In this document: positions 60,080 to 64,000 of the stretch, piece after piece
How the letters are laid out: each line of letters begins with the position of its first letter
How positions within the stretch are numbered: position 1 is the first letter of the stretch
Assembly: GCA_016789455.1 (NCBI GenBank)
Contig: JAEUQU010000002.1
Location: forward strand, 620,001-684,000
Direction of reading: 5' to 3'
DNA: 64,000 nt
DNA from: Candidatus Saccharibacteria bacterium
GTDB taxonomy: Bacteria > Patescibacteriota > Saccharimonadia > Saccharimonadales > Saccharimonadaceae
Notes under the pieces: generated by a model
Told to the model about the DNA's origin: nothing
What the model saw: the letters and a program-made list of their open reading frames with translations, nothing else
Database searches by the model: none
Translations under genes and position numbers: made by a program

Positions 60080-60838
60080 GTGACCGAACAGCCGCCATCC
60101 CGTCCATCACGGCCGAGCCGGGCAGCACAGCGACGCCGGCGCACCAGACAGCGCCTTATCTGGCTGACCGCCATCCTGCTCACAGCCATCACTGCGGGTA
60201 GCCTGATCATCGTCTTCGCCGACGACCAGCCGGCCAAGGATGCACCTACTGCCGGCACCGCGATGCCCTCGACCGAATCCCACCCCTGCGGCAATGACCT
60301 CCCATTCCGCTACACCGCCAATGAACCCGGCAAGCAGGATGAACGGGCCATGGGCAAGCCGATCCTCAGCGATGAGGAAAAGCGACAGTCCAAGCCGAAC
60401 CGGCAGGCGCTCGTCGCCCAACGGTTCGTCGAATGGCTCTGCGGCACGCAGTACCGTGGCATGGACCCCAAGGGCCTCATGGCCGTCCTGGCAGCCACGG
60501 ACCCCAACTTCGACCCGAACCAGCCCCTGCCGTCCAAGCAGGAACTGGCACGGCTGGGCAGCGACCTGCAGTCCCGCATCGTATGGAGCAGGACACGGGT
60601 CGACCCGCTGATGCTCGACGGCAACGAGTACCTGCTGGGTGCCGCGGGCACGGGGAAGCAGATCACTTTCCGCGCCTACCAGCCAGCAGCTTCGACCACG
60701 AACCTGTGCGCCGCCATCTTTGTGCGGCCGCAGGGCAACCCTGAGGGCAAGCCCCTCCCGATCGTCCTCAACCTGGACAACGGCTTCCAGCCGGCGGGCA
60801 CAAGTGAGGACTTCCACGAGTCGGTCTTCCGGCGGTGA
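60080..60838 (+). CDS. Single-pass membrane protein with external domain
   Basis: 252 aa. Arg-rich cytoplasmic N-terminus, one helix (about 26-46), then a ~200-residue external domain with three cysteines, an EKRQSKPNRQALVAQRFVEWLCGTQYRG stretch and a C-terminal beta-rich part (ITFRAYQPAAS, PIVLNLDNGFQP). Start is the GTG at 60080 with AGGAG 5 nt upstream. The family is unknown. It may resemble the 59530 product in topology but no sequence similarity is evident. Confidence 0.68.
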   Translation: MTEQPPSRPSRPSRAAQRRRRTRQRLIWLTAILLTAITAGSLIIVFADDQPAKDAPTAGTAMPSTESHPCGNDLPFRYTANEPGKQDERAMGKPILSDEEKRQSKPNRQALVAQRFVEWLCGTQYRGMDPKGLMAVLAATDPNFDPNQPLPSKQELARLGSDLQSRIVWSRTRVDPLMLDGNEYLLGAAGTGKQITFRAYQPAASTTNLCAAIFVRPQGNPEGKPLPIVLNLDNGFQPAGTSEDFHESVFRR

Positions 60839-61060
60839 CGGCGGCTTCGGCCGCCCAAGCGACGCGACGGTCTGGGCAGCGCATTCCGCGCCGCCTGGGC
60901 CGTCCGTCGGCACCACCTATATATACCGGTCTTTTTTCTGTCTGGCCACTGTCATTTAATGAACTGCTCATAATTAAGCGCCATCCGGCGTGTTTTTATT
61001 TTTATTTAATATCTACCCGCTACACTCCCCAGTGCGGTCATGAGAGACTGCGAAACATAA
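60839..61060. other. Non-coding interval with GC-rich hairpins
   Basis: Contains GGCGGC-TTCG-GCCGCC (UUCG-type loop) just after the 60080 stop, and a long imperfect hairpin pairing CGACGG near 60866 with CCGTCCGTCG near 60900, then TCTTTTTTC. Probably the end of the 60080 transcript. No gene seen. Confidence 0.45.
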
Positions 61061-61094
61061 CAAAAATAAAAAGCCCAGACTGCAAAGGTCTGGG
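61061..61094 (-). terminator. Terminator of the candidate ncRNA
   Basis: CCCAGAC/GTCTGGG stem with a seven-base loop and an eleven-base U-rich tail on the minus strand. Confidence 0.8.
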
Positions 61095-61524
61095 AAAAGG
61101 GAATTCTTCTCGGCGCGTAGTGCAAGGAACAATTGAAGCGCGGAGTAAGTCGTACTCAAAGGGTACGGCGTCGAGCACTGGAAATTGTGACGCAGCAATA
61201 CGTGTCGAGAAACATCCCACCAACTCAAAAGGCGCTAGGTAAGGGTGGGCATCACCTAGCGCCATTTGACCCTTCAACCCACCCATAAAGGGCAGAGATG
61301 CCAGCCCGAAAGCCAGCCTCAAGCGTGACCCACCTCACAATCTCGAGAGGTCCGCCGGTTAAAGGGATTAGATTACACACCAGTGTGATGCTCGAGGCAC
61401 CAGTCTGGCTAGTGGAGGGTCAAAAACTAGGCAGACCACGATGTGCAACCTAACAGTAAAACTGTTAAATAGGGGGTATAAGGTGCATGTAGTTATTGCG
61501 CGAGGGAAGCACAATAACTTACCG
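61061..61524 (-). ncRNA. Candidate structured non-coding RNA (~460 nt)
   Basis: A near-consensus promoter (TTGACA, 17 nt, TAATAT at 61531-61559, minus) and an intrinsic terminator (CCCAGAC/GTCTGGG then TTTTTATTTTT, 61061-61094) bound ~460 nt with no convincing reading frame. Predicted helices include AGTTATTGTGC/GCGCAATAACT at the 5' end, TAACAG/CTGTTA, paired CTCGAG elements, and GGCGCTAGGT/ACCTAGCGCC. The loop of the last (CCCACCC) can pair with an upstream GGGTGGG, giving a pseudoknot. I looked for RNase P, tmRNA, 4.5S and 6S signature sequences and did not find them. Confidence 0.5.
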
Positions 61525-61530
61525 TCAGTT

Positions 61531-61559
61531 ATATTAGCACGGCAGTTCATAAATGTCAA
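61531..61559 (-). promoter_or_regulatory. Promoter of the candidate ncRNA
   Basis: TTGACA (61554-61559), 17-nt spacer ending CCGTGC, TAATAT (61531-61536). It diverges from dprA. Confidence 0.75.
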
Positions 61560-61580
61560 TACTTTTTTACATAAATAATA

Positions 61581-62444
61581 ATGAAAAGCAATACCACATC
61601 TTCAGAGAAGCATAAGTTCTTACAGAGGGGCAAAGATATTGACCCTAAAGTTGAAATATTTTATTACATCGGAGCACTGCCGCGAGGGCGTCCGCCGACC
61701 GTCGCCATAGTGGGAAGCCGGAAGCCGACCCCCTATGGCATTGAGGTCACGCGACGCCTGGCCTTTGACCTGTCGGCCAGGGGAGTCGTCATCGTCAGCG
61801 GCCTTGCTCTTGGAGTTGATGGCATCGCCCACCAGGCGGCACTCGAAGCCGGAGGCACCACCGTCGCTATCCTGGCGGGAGGCCTCGATACCATATACCC
61901 CACGCGCCACACCCGGTTGGCAGCCGACATCGTCGCAGCAGGCGGAGCACTGCTGAGCGAGCACCCTGACGGCACGCCACCCATGCAGTTCCGTTTCTTG
62001 GAGCGCAACCGCATCGTCAGCGGCCTGAGCGACGGCGTCGTCGTCGTTGAAGCGGCTGCACGCAGCGGCACGCTCTCTACGGCCAGTTGGGCGTTGCAGC
62101 AGGGCAGGGTGGTCATGGCAGTGCCGGGCAATGTCACCAGTCCGATGTCGGCAGGCTGCAACCAGCTGCTAAAAAGCGGCGCCTCGGTCGTGACCCAGGC
62201 CAGCGATGTACTGGAAGCGATCGGATTGCAGTCTGCCATAAGCCATACCCAATCATCCATCTTTGAAGCGGCCTCGGCCGAGGAGCAGGCACTCCTTGCG
62301 GAGCTGGCAGCTGGCGAGCGTGACGGAGAGTTATTACAACAAAAAAGCGGCCTGTCGATGGTCGTATATATGCAGACGATGACGATGCTTGAGATAACAG
62401 GCAAGATACGTGCCTTGGGAGCAAACCAATGGACACTCGGCTAG
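61581..62444 (+). CDS. dprA: DNA-processing protein DprA (short form)
   Basis: 287 aa. Binds incoming single-stranded DNA and loads RecA in natural transformation. Rossmann-like core with VAIVGSRKPTPYG, VIVSGLALGVDGIAHQAAL, VAILAGGLDTIYP, LLSEHPDGTPP, RNRIVSGLSDGVVVVEAAARSGTLSTASWALQQGRVVMAVPGN and GCNQLLKSGA, all DprA signatures. The N-terminal SAM domain is absent; a C-terminal winged-helix-like part is present. Together with the pilin-like genes it suggests competence. Confidence 0.95.
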   Translation: MKSNTTSSEKHKFLQRGKDIDPKVEIFYYIGALPRGRPPTVAIVGSRKPTPYGIEVTRRLAFDLSARGVVIVSGLALGVDGIAHQAALEAGGTTVAILAGGLDTIYPTRHTRLAADIVAAGGALLSEHPDGTPPMQFRFLERNRIVSGLSDGVVVVEAAARSGTLSTASWALQQGRVVMAVPGNVTSPMSAGCNQLLKSGASVVTQASDVLEAIGLQSAISHTQSSIFEAASAEEQALLAELAAGERDGELLQQKSGLSMVVYMQTMTMLEITGKIRALGANQWTLG

Positions 62445-62459
62445 GCATGGGAATGGGGT

Positions 62460-62495
62460 CCGGCCCGATGCGCCACTGGGTGCGCATCGGGCCGG
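62460..62495. terminator. GC-rich hairpin between convergent genes
   Basis: Perfect 14-bp stem CCGGCCCGATGCGC/GCGCATCGGGCCGG with an eight-base loop, no U-tract on either side. It separates dprA from the convergent 62508 gene. Confidence 0.5.
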
Positions 62496-62507
62496 GAACC
62501 CACGGAA

Positions 62508-62969
62508 TCAGGCGGCCTTGTCTTCGACCGCCGCGCGGCGAGCAGCGACCACCGCCCTGAGCGTGTTCACGCTGGCGCGCATCGGCACCACTGTGTAGCC
62601 GTTGCCGCGGGTTGACAGGACGAAGCCGAAGATCGGTCGCACGCTGCCGCCGATGCGCAGTCGATGCTGCGCCGCCAGCTGTTCAGCCAGGTGGAGATGG
62701 GTATCGACCGGCCCGATGGGCAGGCACTGCGACATCTCCCCGAACAGCCGCTGGTAGGCGGCCGCCCAGGCGGCGGTGTCGTTGCGCTTGTCAGCGCCAA
62801 GGAAGCGGAAGCTCGCCATTGAGCTCCCCTCTGCGCGTTCGGCCGCTGCCAGCTCGATGCCCAGCAGGGCGGCCAGTGCCGTGACGAACTCGCAGAAGGA
62901 GTCCCACTCCTGTTGCCAGAGCTCCGCGGACGTCAGCCCCTTGCGAGATCGGTCGTCAGTAATCGACAT
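62508..62969 (-). CDS. Unknown 153-aa soluble protein
   Basis: No membrane segment; Ala-rich helices (AELWQQEWDSFCEFVTALAALLGIEL; AAWAAAYQRLFGEM) and a C-terminal beta part (RPIFGFVLSTRGNGYTVVPMRASVNTL). ATG 62969 has GGAAGG about 8 nt upstream. Promoter TTGACA/TACTCT (17 nt, 63041-63069) and a ~65-nt leader: accessory class. I do not recognise it. Confidence 0.65.
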   Translation of the reverse strand: MSITDDRSRKGLTSAELWQQEWDSFCEFVTALAALLGIELAAAERAEGSSMASFRFLGADKRNDTAAWAAAYQRLFGEMSQCLPIGPVDTHLHLAEQLAAQHRLRIGGSVRPIFGFVLSTRGNGYTVVPMRASVNTLRAVVAARRAAVEDKAA

Positions 62970-63040
62970 GTCCAGCACCTTCCGTGAGTGTGCGATCAAA
63001 CAGACTGGCACCAACGCCGGCCTGTTCGGTGTACGCCTCC

Positions 63041-63111
63041 AGAGTACGCCCGTGCAAGGCTATTGTCAACCGTCAAAAACATTGTTAAGTATAGTTTAAG
63101 GAGCCTTGACA
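63041..63111. promoter_or_regulatory. Divergent promoters, 62508 gene and GH6 gene
   Basis: Minus: TTGACA (63064-63069), 17 nt, TACTCT (63041-63046). Plus: TTGACA at 63106-63111 with a CAATAT-like -10 17 nt later. Confidence 0.6.
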
Positions 63112-63175
63112 TACCGGCTTATACGCGTCAATATATAAGCATAAACCTCTCAGGTGGGCTGAAAGAAACACAGCA

Positions 63176-64000
63176 ATGAAAATCGAAAAAAGACGTAAAC
63201 CTAACTTTGTGATTGCCTCGGCCGTAGGCTTGTGCGTGATGGGAATCGGGCTGTACACCTTGAGCACCCTGGCCGCCGGGCCTGTCGTCAACTACGAGGC
63301 GGAAGCGAGCAATGAAGTGCCAGAAGCCAATGTGATTGACGACCCGACCGCCAGCGGCAGCAAAGCCGTCCGGTTTGGCACCGACCCGACCACCATTCCC
63401 GACAATTCCTCCCCATACCGCGGCAAAGGTATCTATAACGATGGCCGCCTGGCCGCAGAGGGACGGGCTGAGGCCATCAGTAGCACGCCGATTGCCATCT
63501 GGGTCGGCGACTGGTCAAACGACCCGGGCGGCTCAGTCAACGGTGACGTGACCGCAGCAGAAAGCCGCGGCGAAATCGCTGCTTTCGTCCTCTATAACAT
63601 TCCCGGGCGCGATTGCGGCCAGTATTCTGCAGGCGGTGCCGGCGACTCGGGGGCATACCGCTCCTGGATCGACCAGATCGTCAACGGTATCGGCCAGCGC
63701 GAGGCCATCATCGTCCTGGAGCCGGATGCCCTACCGCAACTCGAGTGTCTGAATGAGGGCGCCAAAGCAACGCGCATCGGCGACATGGCCTATGCCGTCG
63801 ACGCCTTCACCACCAAGACCAAGGCGTACGTCTATATCGATGCGGGCAATGCCAGCTGGAAGACGCCTGCCGAAGCCGCCGGTCTGCTGCAGCAGGTCGG
63901 CATCAATAAGGTTCGAGGATTCTCGCTGAACGTCTCGAACTTCGACTTTACCGCTGATGTCGCTGAGTATGGCGATGCCGTCGCCGCGCTGGTCGGCGAC
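63176..64000 (+). CDS. GH6-family cellulase, partial
   Basis: First 275 residues; runs off the right edge. Signal peptide or anchor at ~10-34 (cleavage near LAA/GP). Residues ~40-75 (VVNYEAEASNEVPEA...TASGSKAVRFG) resemble the start of a CBM6/35-type module that seems truncated. The GH6 domain shows FVLYNIPGRDCGQYSAGGA with catalytic D146, IVLEPDALPQLECL with D184, AYVYIDAGNASW and GFSLNVSNF, the family signatures for endoglucanase/cellobiohydrolase. It should cleave cellulose-type beta-1,4-glucans outside the cell. Confidence 0.92.
   Translation, partial: MKIEKRRKPNFVIASAVGLCVMGIGLYTLSTLAAGPVVNYEAEASNEVPEANVIDDPTASGSKAVRFGTDPTTIPDNSSPYRGKGIYNDGRLAAEGRAEAISSTPIAIWVGDWSNDPGGSVNGDVTAAESRGEIAAFVLYNIPGRDCGQYSAGGAGDSGAYRSWIDQIVNGIGQREAIIVLEPDALPQLECLNEGAKATRIGDMAYAVDAFTTKTKAYVYIDAGNASWKTPAEAAGLLQQVGINKVRGFSLNVSNFDFTADVAEYGDAVAALVGD

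Noticed and set aside
61061-61524. RNase P RNA, tmRNA, 4.5S or 6S RNA, or small proteins (71 and 94 aa) in the candidate ncRNA
   Set aside because: No RNase P core boxes, no tmRNA acceptor/T-arm or tag ending in Ala-Ala, no SRP GGAAG core; the small frames have no SD and no plausible composition. A divergent member cannot be fully excluded without a covariance search.

Overview
The window reads as a chromosome segment of a streamlined, monoderm-like bacterium of the Patescibacteria (CPR) radiation, most likely a Candidatus Saccharibacteria (TM7) lineage. This placement is inferred from gene content: a complete F1Fo ATP synthase with no respiratory complexes beside it, type IV pilin-like proteins plus DprA, a sortase with a long N-terminal region, PEGA/beta-propeller and DUF3048 envelope proteins, a GT4/GT2 glycosyltransferase pair, and many single-pass membrane proteins. 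TGA is used as a normal stop, so the glycine-recoding Gracilibacteria/SR1 code does not apply. No rRNA gene, complete mobile element or CRISPR array is visible. Both edges cut genes.

Layout. 1-2800: two tandem paralogous unknown proteins and two small membrane proteins, all on the minus strand. 2914-9590: ATP synthase operon (atpI-like, B, E, F, H, A, G, D, C; minus). 9763-13396: two small unknown genes, then a thiol/redox group (glutaredoxin, membrane thioredoxin, CcdA), a corrinoid adenosyltransferase and a nuclease. 13480-16774: AT-richer patch with a large secreted metzincin-like protein and a lipid-side protein. 16866-23507: glycosyltransferases, hydrolases, small secreted or membrane proteins and smpB. 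23631-26760: pyrH, two pilin-like proteins (one carrying a PA14 domain) and an exonuclease III homologue. 26892-27665: three-gene operon of tiny unknown proteins. 27746-31610: a NAD(P)HX-dehydratase-like protein and a three-gene flavin electron-export module. 31691-39804: tRNA-Leu, sortase, PEGA and DUF4367-like proteins, gltX, DUF3048 protein, tRNA-Glu. 39908-46076: GH26-like enzyme, SGNH hydrolase, and a coupled pair of a tail-collar-like protein and a giant DUF4082/dimethylformamidase-like protein. 46204-54112: envelope protein, histidine kinase and receiver, pseudouridine synthase, der. 54256-64000: unknown acidic and membrane proteins, pth, ZIP transporter, ParA/CooC-like ATPase, Fur-family regulator, a candidate structured RNA, dprA and the start of a GH6 cellulase.

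Two transcription/translation styles are interleaved. Conserved genes that begin transcripts have a sigma70-like -10 box only 6-13 nt before the ATG, so their mRNAs should be leaderless or nearly so. A second set of about twenty mostly unrecognised, GC-rich genes has near-consensus TTGACA/TATAAT promoters (often with TTGTGC before the -10), leaders of roughly 25-125 nt, clear Shine-Dalgarno sites and GC-rich hairpins between genes. This contrast, two ParB/parS-like palindromes (3348-3365 and 37517-37531), the candidate RNA at 61061-61524, the PA14 pilin, the flavin module and the tail-collar/DUF4082 pair are the most interesting items.

Taken together the genes suggest a surface-attached, probably fermentative or host-dependent cell. 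It exports electrons through flavins, keeps extracytoplasmic thiols reduced, and may attack beta-linked polysaccharides (GH26, GH6, SGNH). It could attach with pilin-PA14, sortase-linked or tail-like adhesins, and may take up DNA.
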